Assembly (NCBI GenBank): GCA_950022655.1 | Contig: OX465579.1 | Coordinates: 15,165,088-15,229,087 of the forward strand | Direction: 5' to 3' | Length of the DNA: 64,000 nucleotides | Origin: Alentia gelatinosa | Lineage: Eukaryota > Annelida > Polychaeta > Phyllodocida > Polynoidae | Part shown: piece after piece, positions 1-10,500 of the stretch | Layout of the letters: each line of letters begins with the position of its first letter | How positions within the stretch are numbered: the stretch's first letter is position 1 | Program-made: the position numbers and the translations under genes | The notes under the pieces: model-generated | What the model saw: only the letters and a program-made list of their open reading frames with translations | What the model was told of the DNA's origin: nothing | Database searches by the model: none

Positions 1-114
1 ATTTCACGAGCTTGGTCGATTCCATTGACCGATTTTGGGTCAGCAGTGCCAAACATTCTGTTGGTGGTTCCTGACTGGAGATTGGTGACTGGGGATCGGC
101 CGATGGAAACAGGC
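1..114. mobile_element. Foldback element fragment (CCGAC/TTTCC family), cut by window edge
   Basis: The segment contains GATTCCATTGACCGA near its start and GGCCGATGGAAAC near its end. Between them lies the interior CAGCAGTGCCAA ... GGTGGTTCCTGACTG. The same interior and ends recur at 12245-12443 and 39366-39556, so this is another copy of that non-autonomous family. Its left end lies outside the window. No coding sequence. Confidence 0.6.
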
Positions 115-416
115 ATTTAAGGACTTTACAAGATGCGACGCTTGTTTATAATTTGAAGATGAACTGCTGCAATGAACTTATATGTTCACTAATGTTGAAA
201 TAAGTATGTTCCGACTCAAAAGCCGCAAAATCTAAACTAACATGAGTAAAGATGCATGTTGGGTTTAGTTATGTATGCATGTATGTAAGCATTATAAATA
301 TATATATGCATATATGATAAAAATGTGTATGAATATATTCATGAACTTAAATGAATGCATAGTTACATTCATACATGTTTGTATACAGTATTTATACACC
401 TTTATGGACACAGATA

Positions 417-713
417 TTATAGAGGAAACCCGTGAAAGTTTAGGGTCCGAGCCCGTAACCCATCGAGTTTGAATCACATAGTAATTCACAAGGCGAAGCC
501 GCGTGAATTACTATGTGATTCAAATGAGATGGGATCCAGCTCTGACCCTAAACTTGAATGGGTTTCTGAATTTATCTCACCTTTAATATTGACTAATGGG
601 CTAACATTTGTGACATTATCCCCCATTGGATATTTTTCCTAAATATCTAATGGGCGTTAGATACGAGTTCCCAATGTTAAGTCTAAGGAGAAAAAATATC
701 TGGGGTGAGATAA
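417..713 (+). mobile_element. Bipartite stem-plus-box element, subfamily A, copy 1
   Basis: The left half is a long imperfect stem. GAAACCCGTGAAAGTTTAGGG pairs with CCCTAAACTTGAATGGGTTTC, and the loop contains AAGGCGAAGCCGCG. The right half is a box opening with TTTATCTCACC and closing with GGGGTGAGATAAA, with AATGTTAAGTCTA about 25 bp from its right end. Copies at 8799, 26169 and 27499 share both halves. No coding capacity. I know no standard name for this family. Confidence 0.85.
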
Positions 714-2233
714 ATACATGTATGTATGTGTATGTAGGTGCAAGTTTAAAAGTATGCATATATTTATAGTATGTCTTTGCCTACATATATACACTAAGGT
801 ATATTGATCTATAATTGGCAACATCAATATTATGGGTCGGCTTTTCTTTTAAATGTTTAGACACTGATAAATGAGGGGTCGGTCAACAAATGTTATGGGG
901 GGCAGTAGATTGGAATTTCTAGTGGTCCCGTCCCACCATTAGGTAGGTAATTATTCCACGCTGGTAATTTGGAGGTTTCAATAAACTACCACTAATTGAC
1001 GCCATGGTCCCTTTCAGGCCGCCGGGCAGTGACAAAAGATAACAAACATCGCAGACATAGAGGTTAATTTCCGGGCGACCTGGCCTAGCTAACAAACTAC
1101 CCGCTGTAGTCAGAGCAGTGACTTGTGTACGCCATTCGTCTTGCCTGTTTACTTCTCTTCCTACAGGTTTACACTGTCAGCTGCGGTAGCTGCTGATTCA
1201 TGGTAACGTTAAAAGACCTATGCGGACTTGAGTTATGGGTTTCTTCTCTTGTAGTACAAGCACAGACCAGTCCCCATTGTTACAACGATGCCATACGCAA
1301 CACGCAGGGGGTTGGTGGAACACTGGAGGAAAAGAGTGATAGCCTTGATATGATCTGATATGGAACCAAATGTAACCTAGACGCAAATGCATTTTGATGA
1401 AGGCACCCCATTTCTAGAGAGATATCCGATTGGTGTTGAGTGCGTGGTGGTGCTAGTGGTGATTCACGTATTGAATCGCAGGGTGAAAAAATGACAGCAT
1501 CTGACAGACACGCTACAGTACATGTAGTGGAGCCCAGGATTAATGTCACTGAGTAAGGCGTTATGTATTTGCCTCTAGGCAACCCTCTCTTAGCGTATCC
1601 CACGTGTGTCTGGCTTTCCCACAATTATGAAAGGCCAGATTTTAGCGCATTCTATACACAGGCTTCCCATTTCTCAACTTGGTGCACAATACCGACGCTG
1701 CGAAAATCAATTTCAGATGCAGCGTTGTGTGATAATTCCCAAGGATGGGATTTGGTTTTGAGAGCGAGTTGTACTTTGTTACTGATTCTCAAGTGGTAGT
1801 TGTTTTGATGAAATGCCCCATATTTACACACGAGTAGTCCCATTTACTGCTGCCTAATGGCTTTCATGTTTAACAACCCATAGATGTTCGTAGTGATGGC
1901 AATGGTATCTATCGCACCAACATCATTATCAATACCTTCTCCGTGGAAACACAAATGTATGTATTTTCATCCTCTTCAATCGTTCAATTAAACTGATTTA
2001 AAAATAAGTTTTATTCATCATTATTGAGTAGCATCTTCATCGCTACTTAAGCAAATTTGAATTCTGCCAACACCTGCTCTCTCTCTAACAGGATCACTCT
2101 CCACTCATAAACGTCCATCGATTCGCCTTTCTGCCAGCCTGCAGACTGTCATTTGGTTCTTGTATATTAAATGATTTTGAAGTGAATCACAGAAATTGAC
2201 GGATGGAGTGTGAAGGAAGGGGAACTGGTGGAT
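714..2233. other. No supported feature
   Basis: AT-rich to mixed sequence. The open frames of 60-114 codons overlap each other on both strands and show no domain, splice context or codon bias. A weak resemblance to the CCGAC foldback family near 830-990 (TGGGTCGGCTTTTCTTTT) is too eroded to call. Confidence 0.5.
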
Positions 2234-2433
2234 GGATTGGGGTGCTGAAGGGGGATAACATAACCCTCAGCACTGCGTGGGCTGGCCGATTAACTGGAGT
2301 CAGTTGGGAGTATTGTAGTGTGCCAATTGGAGTGAATCACGCCTGGATAACAGTGGATTGGGAGTCTCCCCAGCCATGACCCTGTATAGGGAGAGATATT
2401 GGGTTAGAGTGTGGGTAGAGAAGGGTTTTTTTT
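2234..2433. repeat. Paralogous segment, copy 1 (without large insertions)
   Basis: The segment runs from GATTGGGGTGCTGAAGG to GAGTGTGGGTAGAGAAG and is repeated at 3064-3843. There it is interrupted by a 455-bp element and a TA/A-rich block. Here the first interruption point reads TAACATAA at 2256-2263, where the other copy has TAA on each side of the element. It therefore serves as a near-empty reference for both insertions. Confidence 0.85.
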
Positions 2434-2520
2434 AGATCTTTCTTACTCTGAAAAAGCTTCGGTAGCACGCCGGTATGACTGCTCGTTCAGTCTTCCTCGG
2501 TACACAAATATCAAATATAA

Positions 2521-2802
2521 GGCCCGGCGTCCACCTACTACGATAGAATCGTAGACCTCCCGATATGGAACCGATACAAAATGTCAAAATCGGTGCCATA
2601 TCGGGAAGGTGCAAAATCTTAGGCATATGTCTAGACATGCCAATCCACCACGCATTGTATGGGGTTTTTATCGGTGTGTAATCGCAGAAACGTTGTCAAC
2701 TGCCCCGATATTAGGTGACCTTCGGACGCGATTTTGATTTTGCATCGGGAGGTGCATCGTAGGGCATATCGGTGCCATATCGTAGTAGGTGGACGCCGGG
2801 CC
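2521..2802. mobile_element. Foldback element, GGCGTCCACC family, CGATA subfamily, copy 1
   Basis: Near-perfect terminal inverted repeats begin GGCCCGGCGTCCACCTAC and end with the inverse, GTAGGTGGACGCCGGGCC. The interior repeats the word CGATA or TATCG about eight times, the word also found inside the terminal repeat (CTACGATAG). TATAA lies to the left and TTAA to the right, roughly compatible with a TAA target duplication. No ORF of transposase size, so the element is non-autonomous. Confidence 0.85.
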
Positions 2803-3087
2803 TTAACCATAACAGTGCTCTTTAACTTTATCGATTTAGTTATTCAGTCTTTAGTTCATAATTGTCCTCGGTGCTTGTGCAAGATGAATGGTGATGACGT
2901 CGTAAGGTTTTCGTTCTTCATAGCTAGTAGGGTGTCCTCTGGTAAGCCATGTACTAACATTATCTAAGTTTGATATTTACAAGTTCGAGTAAAGTCATAT
3001 TACACATATGCTCAGTTATCGTACAGATTTGATGTATAGTCTCAACTTGAGCTTACAATTGTTGATTGGGGTGCTGAAGGGGGATAA

Positions 3088-3542
3088 GAGGGGGCGTCCA
3101 CCAACCACGACAAGGTTGCGACAACGGCTTTCCGACAAGGTCCACGACAGCTCTACGATTGGAAGGCCTGTCATAGCCTTGTCGTGGTTGGTGGACCATA
3201 GTTCCCGACAAGAGGCTACGACAAGGCCCCGAGAGGCTGCGACACGAAGCTTGTCAGGAGGTTGTCGGGGGCCTTCCGACAAGGCTACGACAAAATCGAA
3301 CATGTTCGATTTTTGCCACGACAAGAGCCTTGTCGTGGCGTGTCGTGGCATGTCGGGAGGTTGTCGCAGAGGTCTACGATAGAAAATTTAGGTGGAGCGT
3401 GCTCTTCCCGACAGACTACGACATGCCCCGACAACGCTGTCGCAGAGCTCTTCTCCTCACGACAAGCCTGCGACAAGGCCCTGATTGGAATTTTCTTGTC
3501 TGCGCGTGTCGCAGCCCTGTCGTGGTTGGTGGACGCCCCCTC
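3088..3542. mobile_element. Foldback element, GGCGTCCACC family, CGACA subfamily
   Basis: A 455-bp element with perfect terminal inverted repeats of about 25 bp starting GAGGGGGCGTCCACCAACC. It is flanked by TAA at 3085-3087 and 3543-3545. A 3-bp TWA duplication is typical of PIF/Harbinger elements (family knowledge; the assignment is inference). I counted about 24 copies of CGACA or its inverse TGTCG inside. A second inward copy of the terminal repeat ends near 3195, marking a roughly 100-bp sub-element at the left end. Open frames here are by-products of the repeats. Confidence 0.9.
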
Positions 3543-3660
3543 TAACCCTCAGCACTGCGTGGGCTTGCCGATTAACTGGAGTCAGTTGGGAGTATTGTAG
3601 TGTGCCAATTGAAGTGAATCACGCCTGGATAACAGTGGATTGGGAGTCTCCCCAGCCATG

Positions 3661-3663
<3 letters not shown>

Positions 3664-3728
<65 letters not shown>

Positions 3729-3806
3729 GCAGGAAGACCTGACCGTTGTGTCAGATGTTGACAATAAATAATAAAAAAAAAATTAATAAAAAATAAAATT
3801 AAAAAA
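3664..3806. repeat. (TA)n tract plus A-rich insertion
   Basis: About 29 TA units are followed by roughly 50 bp of unique sequence and then AATAAATAATAAAAAA and further A-rich DNA. Copy 1 of the host segment reads CCCTGTATAGGGAGAG at this point, so the whole block was inserted or expanded here. The A-rich right end would suit a short retroposon, but no tRNA-like promoter is visible. Confidence 0.7.
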
Positions 3807-3843
3807 TAGGGAGAGACATCGGGTTAGAGTGTGGGTAGAGAAG

Positions 3844-5784
3844 TTGTGAGGTTGTCCAGCCGAGCCGTGGAGGATTTCCAGAGGTAATAGAGTAAATTAG
3901 AATGATCATCTCGACTAGACTGCGACTAGATGATAGCCGTGGGGTGTGAGGGGAGCCTGGTAGAAAGCAGTGGCTGACTATGCAGCAGCTTTGTCGTGTG
4001 CTTCTCCATCCAAATGGGGACGATGATTTCAGCTTGGTTAGACGCATCTAGCCTCCTGTCGTAACTAGCTTTGCTAGTGCCGTTATCGGGACTCGATTCC
4101 ACCTTAACAGACAGCGTTGGATAATTCGGCAGCCTTGGGGAAGGAGCTGGGAGGCAGAGAGGTATGCAGTTATAGGCACTCAGATAGGAACGACATGAAG
4201 AAAATGAGAATTTATATCCAATGAACACAAACCACGTACTTATACCAAGGAGGCTGAAATTGACTATAATAGTCTGTGCAATATAGTCGAAACCGCGCCA
4301 ACGCGTAGGCGGAGCGACAAATAATACCCTATACTTATCACAAATGCGAATATATCGTACATGGGTGATATATAGAAATAATATGGGGTTTTTTTCCTGT
4401 TGGGTTTTCCATGTGTTTTAGGGGTCTCAAGGATACTCATGGAGATATATGCCCACCAGTATTAAAAAGAAAAGTAAATTGAAGTAGGTGAAGTCATAAA
4501 AAAACAGACAACAGTAGATGTATTTCCAAGGGTTTAATGTAAAACCAAGATGACAATGTTGTGGTATGTTCGGTAGTATCAAAAGGAACACGACGTTTCG
4601 TGCTAGTTTATAGCCCTTCTTCAGGTGATTTTCTTTAAAAAAATAACCTCAAAATATTAAACTATCCTTGATAAGTTACAAAAATGAATATTATAGATAC
4701 GATCAAGATAAAGGTCCCACAATGAAGAATACTACCATATAACGTTAAAAGGATATCTGGCTATACACTACCGTGGCTATAGAATGAACGTGAAACATAC
4801 GGCTCGATAATCGCATGTATATTCTCAAACACGGTAATGTCCTCCCGAATTGTTTCTCTAACTGTTATTATGAAGAGATATACGATGTGAAAGAACCCAA
4901 TTGAATGTTTAACTAAAAAAAGAGTGATGTCTTGCCCTGTTTCCAATTTTGCGGAACATGATTTCAATTTTGTTAAACATGACTACATCTTTTGATCGAG
5001 TTCGTGTCCCCTGAGGAAGTGACGTGATGTGTCACGTGTTCAGCAGTTCTTAGATAGGTGGAGAGGTGGCAGCAGCAGTTGATTCCCCCTCGTTGAATTT
5101 TAATCAATTTCACAATTAATGGCCGATGAAGAATGCCTATGAAAGACTTTGAACATCAATGGGAATATAAGAGCAATGCTCTTTATGGAATGGTACCAAT
5201 ACGAAGGTATATCTTAGAGGTCAGGAAGGCATATATACGGAACTATGATGGGGTCCGGATTCAAATAGTTTTCCCTAAAAAGCCTTAAAGATTTAGGCCT
5301 ACTTGTGTTGCATATCTAATTAATTTAAGTAAGTATTTGTTTGTATATGACAATAAAAAAAACATTTATTGAATTTAATATATAAAAATATTGCATTATT
5401 TAAAATTAAGCCTTTTTTCTCCATTTTTCTCATACCATGACATGGCCATGACATATGGTGGATATCACAAAAAAGGGTAAAATCTGTATCATGTTTAGAG
5501 TCTAATTTATGATTATCTTTGTATTCCAAGTCAAACATGAGTATACTTTTCGTTCCCCTATATGGTTGCACGGCTTATAGCCTGCTAGATTGGACGGATC
5601 CGAGAACTAGTTCTGATCACACAGAGTACATTTGTAGTTACTATTTATCTGAGCGTCCTTCTCCCAATCCACCTACGTTCATTTGGCTACTTTTCCCCGC
5701 TCATTGTAGCTATAGATACGATAACCTAGACTCGGGTACGCCCGCCGCTCATACACTATCATAGTCGGCGGGAACTCGGGCGCC
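3844..5784. other. No supported gene
   Basis: AT-rich sequence with overlapping short frames on both strands and no recognisable domain. The 4563-4625 motif is listed separately. At 5011-5040 CTGAGGAAGTGACG is followed by a short hairpin (GTGAC/GTCAC). It recalls the ends of Penelope-like elements but cannot be assigned. Confidence 0.5.
4563..4625 (-). mobile_element. Possible Penelope-like/retroelement end with hammerhead-like motif
   Basis: On the minus strand the sequence reads CTGAAGAAGG, GCTA-TAAAC-TAGC (a perfect 4-bp stem with a 5-nt loop), then ACGAAACGTC. The order CTGANGA, stem II, GAAAC matches the conserved core order of the hammerhead ribozymes described in Penelope-like elements (known association). 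One core base differs (A for T in CTGATGA) and no stem III is visible, so any ribozyme would be a relic. No reverse transcriptase or GIY-YIG frame is recognisable nearby. Confidence 0.35.
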
Positions 5785-6170
5785 TGCATGGGTAAAGCAG
5801 TTAGGGCGGGGGCCTGGCATCGATACTCCCAGGTCAGGGGTTCAGATTAGTGTGCCGAGACTGTCACTCCTGGGTCTAGCCTGGAGGCGCCCACACAGCA
5901 CCACACCCGGGCAGGAGAGCTGTGGTAATTGCCATGGAAACGGGGAGCCGGCGGTATGCATGTATTCTGTGAAATCAATCAAGGGGAGGGGAGACTGGAC
6001 AAAACCCTGCAGAGCCTGTGTGCCGGGGATGAGTCTGGACGGTCCCCGCCGGTCTGGAGGACCAGGGCCCGGTGTGGGGTGGGGGGAGGGCAGGCCCTGG
6101 GCGTGAGGGAGCGGACTTTGTGTGGGCGCTTGGAGCATGTGGTAACATGGGGAGGTTGTGACTGAGGTTA
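5785..6170. other. GC-rich patch with possible tRNA-like SINE head
   Basis: At 5785-5860 CCTGG and CCAGG could form an anticodon stem, followed by GTCAGGGGTTCAGATT, which resembles a B box. This would suit an eroded tRNA-derived SINE on the plus strand. The A box is not clear. From 5880 to 6110 the DNA is GC-rich and holds overlapping frames in several registers with no domain. I do not call a gene. Confidence 0.3.
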
Positions 6171-7079
6171 GAGTTCATAGCGTGTGGAAATGATCAGGTG
6201 AATGCGTGAGAAAGAGTATTGTTTCGTTCTGCAGGCGAAAACCTTTGATTTGAGATACATTGATTATTGTGCTGCTTAGCTATTACATGTACAGGTACAA
6301 TTGGCATCATATAATGTGCAGACTCTATTTGATCATATGTCAATTTTGTTGTAAACTGACAGTTAAGAAAATAGATTTCCTCTAGCATTTCCATGTTTCC
6401 TTATAAAATCATACAATAAAGTGCATACTGACCCATGGCTCAATATTCCCCGTTAGATAAATACAATCCCATTGATGTAGAATCGCGTGAGACTGCAAAT
6501 ACAAGCGGACATTTGAATAGGTTTTATAGCACATGGGGTGGGCATATGTATGTATACCTGAAAGGGGTTCGTATGTATACAGCCACTGTATCATGCATAT
6601 CATGCATCATATATGATCATATTGAAATATTTATTGCCTTGACGCCCGATATATAAATGTTCACCTTCCTTTATCCACAGAAAAATGTTTTCAACTGAGC
6701 AGAAATAAAAAGTAAATAAATAGCAGTACAATTACAGTTTTGCTCTTGTAAGATACATCATCTTCTTATCCTAAGTGCGTGCACGCGACTTAATGTATAT
6801 ATTTCTTTTCTATTTCTGGCCTACGGGGTGCATTATATGCCATTTCCCACCCAGTTAGTCCGTCCACAAGCCAACTGTATTTAATCCATCTCGATTGGTT
6901 TTTTATTGTAGTTAAAAAAAACATATGGAATCCATCAAGAGCCAAGAATCTCATACATTCTTCGCACGCCTTGCTCCACAGAGCTAATGCAATATATAAC
7001 GCGGCCGTATAAAAATATTACCCAAAAAAACATACAACGACTGCTTCTGCAAATCATATAGCTTGGCAAAAAAAACATA
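6171..7079. other. No supported feature
   Basis: AT-rich sequence with scattered TATA/CATATA stretches. Short frames on both strands have no domain or splice context. Confidence 0.5.
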
Positions 7080-8050
7080 GAGCGGGGGACAGGTGTGTTT
7101 GCTAGCTGTGTGAGAGTATATTGCTGGAGGTGGAGTAGGGATGAAGAACCTCTGGACCTCCCGCCATATGCGTCCCTCCCTACAGCCCGGAAACAGAGGA
7201 CGACCTCTGTAATAACCCGCAGTGGCTGGTGCCCATACCTGTATGAGTTCCCCACGTGGTGGCTGCCTCCCCACCTGCCATCACAGCGCTCTCTCTCTCC
7301 TCCGTGGTGTCCCTAGGCGCCCGCCCCGCCGCCACCTCCCGCGGTGGACCGGGCGTATTAGCTTACTTTGACGGGGAATAGAGCCCTGATGTCCTGCCGG
7401 GGAGGAAGGCAATATTCTCCGCCGATAGCCCACAACCTTCACGGGGATAACAGCAGCAGCAGCTGCTACCCCCGCTGAAGGGGTCCTCCTCCGCTCAAAC
7501 CGCTATACACCTTAGCTGAGGCCCGCACGAACGGGCAATATGTACCGTGTCCTATAGCCAGGGACCAATCTACAACCCGCCTCCTGTGACGGCCCTGGAG
7601 GGTCCAGGTATTACCCACCGCCAACCCGCCCCGCTGCGCTTGTCAAAAAAGCCTTCACACTCGAGCGGTATTTTCTGAGTCGTTGCCGTAGCAACCTTAT
7701 GTGGCGGCAATCGAGTTAACGGCTGGCTTAATCAAGCAGGAGTCTTACAGGGCGGGGAGGCTGATTGTAAAGCCCCTGTTCCCCGCGGCGCTGGCCAAGA
7801 GACCGCGGGAGGGTGGGGGAGCGGACCGGGGCCTGGCCGTGTTGATCCGGCCCAGAGGGGACGAGCGTGGCCGGTCCATAGAGCCGCCACCCCGTCCACC
7901 CCCCGTCCGCCCGGGTCCGCCCGTCAGGCAGGGATTAACCAGTCACTGCGCATTTCCAAACTGATTTACCCGGCATTTGGCGCGCCCCCGGCACCCACTA
8001 TGCCCCCTGAGCCGTGGTCAGTGGTCATTAGGCGCTCATATCTGGCCGCA
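7080..8050. promoter_or_regulatory. GC-rich patch with a perfect X-box; candidate regulatory region
   Basis: This roughly 900-bp island is much richer in G+C and CpG than its surroundings. At 7682-7695 it contains GTTGCCGTAGCAAC, which fits the RFX-factor X-box consensus in both half sites with a 2-bp spacer. At 7977-7984 TTTGGCGC fits an E2F-type site. No transcript start or exon is recognisable. The regulatory role is inference from motifs that could occur by chance. Confidence 0.3.
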
Positions 8051-8159
8051 TATGGAGCTTGGGTTCTTTCATTGCTTTAAGTTGGCATGTGCGTTGAATC
8101 TGAAAACAAAACCATCCGCCGAGACGAAATATGTGAGAATATCCTTGATATAATAAGTA

Positions 8160-8464
8160 ATATCGTAAAACTGGATGAGTTTTAATTTTGGCCACCGTAT
8201 GCCATGACAGGAGTTGGGCATAGTGATTTCATGAGGGGAAGCCAAGTGAAGTCCAGAGCCAAAACTTCAGGAGTGGAATGCGGTTGCCACGATTAAAAGG
8301 AATCAGGTTTAGATTTTATCCTACCCCGTCTCCTCGATTTTGGAATATTATGTGATAACAATTCTGTATGCCACTAGTGGCATATAAAACTCTGTATGCC
8401 AATCAGCGTGGCATACGGAAAGTCAATGTTAAGCCTATGCGACTTCATATTATGGGTAGGATAA
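8160..8464 (+). mobile_element. Bipartite stem-plus-box element, subfamily B, copy 1
   Basis: The element begins TATCGTAAAACTGGATGAG and ends GGGTAGGATAA. The stem pairs the TTTTGGCCACCG-like arm with its inverse, and the loop carries GGGGAAGCCAAG. The box opens TTTTATCCTACCCCG and contains GTATGCCAC, TAGTGGCATA and GTGGCATACGG, with GTTAAGCCTATG near its right end. The word GTATGCCA also occurs in the stem (CCACCGTATGCCATGAC). Copies at 17147 and 36175 match. Confidence 0.85.
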
Positions 8465-8798
8465 ATGTTAGTCTGCTACAGAAATCTCTACAAACGGAAA
8501 GTATAAGGGTGTTGACAATCTTTCATTCGGTGCATACAGTTCATCGCTGTAAAGTATAGCTGGTGTGAAGTATATATTGATTTCCAAAAAAATAAAAGTC
8601 AACAAAAAGTCACTAGAATATCATCTGATTTAGAGGGAGTGCACTAAAACAGACACACCCACCAAGTAGACACGCAAAATAAAACTGTCAATATAGATAT
8701 TGAAACTAGTACACATAGTTGACACAGGGTACTCACAAAGAGTAAAAAAAAGCTCTAACTCAACTCACCTAGTCCCAAGGGTGCCTGATGAGGCAGAA

Positions 8799-9086
8799 TA
8801 TAGAGGAAACCCATGAAAGTTTAGGGTCAGAGCTTGTATCCCATCGAGTTTGAATCACATAGTAGCCGAAGCCGCGTGAATTGCCATGTGATTCAAATGA
8901 GATAGGATCGAGCTCTGACCCTAAACTTGAATGGGTTTCTGAATTTATCTCACCCTTAATATTGACTAATGGGCTAACATTTGTGACATTATCCCCCAAT
9001 GGATATTTTTCCTGAATATCTAATGGGTGTTAGATACGAGTTTCCAATGTAAAGTCTATGGAGAAAAAATATCTGGGGTGAGATAA
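8799..9086 (+). mobile_element. Bipartite stem-plus-box element, subfamily A, copy 2
   Basis: Nearly the same as the copy at 417-713. Left arm GAAACCCATGAAAGTTTAGGG, loop GCCGAAGCCGCG, right arm CCCTAAACTTGAATGGG, then a TTATCTCACCC to GGGGTGAGATAA box. High similarity to copy 1 suggests recent spread. Confidence 0.85.
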
Positions 9087-9465
9087 GATGGCGAAACTGC
9101 ACACATAGACATGATATCCAAGCCTAAACACAATATTCTCAAACCATCATGACACTAGTCAGGGGTCAAGGCTGCTCACACAGGTTATTTCCGCCTATCT
9201 GACCATCCGCAGGCATGAATAATAATGTGTACGTGTAACCACAGGTAACCACTGTATCATCCAATAAAATAGGGAATACAGGCGAATGTTTGGAAAAAAT
9301 GATCTACCTAGTCAGTTGTGCAGTTGTACACGGAGTCGAAACACGTCCTGTATTAGATCCCTCAGTAATGATGTTGAACCTTGTGAGGTACATGAATCCC
9401 ACTGTGTGATTTCCACTTCACGACTGTGAGTCAAACAATGCAATGTGTTTCTATTCACAGCAAGC
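9087..9465. other. No supported feature
   Basis: AT-rich unique-looking sequence leading into the minisatellite; no domain-bearing frame. Confidence 0.5.
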
Positions 9466-10500
9466 AGTTCTACTGCGATCAGTTCTACCACGATCATTTC
9501 TACCACGATCAGTTCTACCGTGATCTACCACGAACAGCTTCATAGCGAGTAGCTCTACTGCAAATAGCTCTTATGTGGGCAACTCTAATATGAACAGCAC
9601 CATCATGAGCAGTTGTAGGGCCATGCAGGGCTCTACCATAAATTGCTCTGTCACAGACAGCACTATCATGAACACATCTACTGTAACTAGGTCTGCTATA
9701 ATCTGCTCTCTCATCTTGAGCTGCTCTAGTTTGATCTGTTCTACCATGGGGTGCTCTACCAAGAGTGACTCTATCGCAAGCTGTTCTACCATGAGCGGCT
9801 CGATCATGAGCTGTTCCACCACAAGAGCTGTTCTACCAGCTGCCACTCCATTATGAGCTGTTCCACCACAAGCGGCTCCATTTTTTAGCTGTTCCCCCAC
9901 AAGCGGCTCCATCACGAGCTGTTCAACCAAATGCCACTCCGTCATGAGCTGTTCCACCACAAGCAGCTCCATCATGAGCTGTTCCACCACAAGCAGCTCC
10001 ATCACGAGCTCTTCTACCAAATGCCACTCAGTAATGAGCTCTTCTACCAAATGCCACTCAGTAATGAGCTCTTCTACCAAATGCCACTCAGTAATGAGCT
10101 CTTCTACCAAATTCCACTCCATCACGAGCTGTTCTAACATAAGCGGAACTATCATGAGCTGTTCCACCACAAACAGCTGCATTGTGAGCTGTTCAACCAC
10201 AAGCAGCTCTATCATGAGCTGTTCCACCCAAGCGGGTTTCATCACAAGCTGTTCCACCACTAGCTGCTCCATCACAAACTTTTTTTACTATGAGCAGCTT
10301 CATTATGAGCTCCTCTACTGCGAGCTACTCTTTCCCGAGCTACTTTACCCCGAGCTACTCTACCCCGAGCTACTCTACCCCGAGCTACTCTACCCCGAGC
10401 TACTCTACCCCGAGCTGCTCTATCCAGAGCTGCTCTATCCAGAGCTGCTCTATCACGAGCTGCTCTACCGCGAGCTGCTCTATTACGAGCTGCCCTCACA
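9466..10500. repeat. 15/30-bp minisatellite (GAGCTnyTCTACC array)
   Basis: About 1 kb of degenerate tandem repeats. The left edge has 15-bp units like GATCAGTTCTACCAC. The centre has 30-bp units like AGCTGTTCCACCACAAGCAG. At 10010-10120 there are near-perfect 30-bp units (GAGCTCTTCTACCAAATGCC). The right edge has about ten 15-bp units CGAGCTACTCTACCC. Because the period is a multiple of three, several frames stay open on both strands: a 234-codon minus frame with VEQL/VEEL units, and plus frames rich in Ser, Thr and Cys. I treat these as by-products. Confidence 0.9.

Larger units (their letters stand above)
3064..3843. repeat. Paralogous segment, copy 2, with two insertions
   Basis: Same segment as 2234-2433, split first by the element at 3088-3542 and then by the TA plus A-rich block at 3664-3806. 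Outside the insertions the copies are nearly identical (for example TTAACTGGAGTCAGTTGGG in both), so the duplication is fairly recent or homogenised. Confidence 0.85.

Noticed and set aside
830..990. Possible foldback element remnant
   Set aside because: Only GGGTCGGCTTTT and GGTCGGTCAAC resemble the family; no paired end could be found.
5785..5860. Possible functional tRNA gene
   Set aside because: A tRNA-like anticodon stem and B box can be traced, but the acceptor stem and A box do not form; at most an eroded SINE head.
9571..10275. 234-codon minus-strand frame with VEQL/VEEL repeats
   Set aside because: It lies wholly in a 15/30-bp minisatellite; frames are open on both strands because the period is divisible by three. 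No start context or domain.
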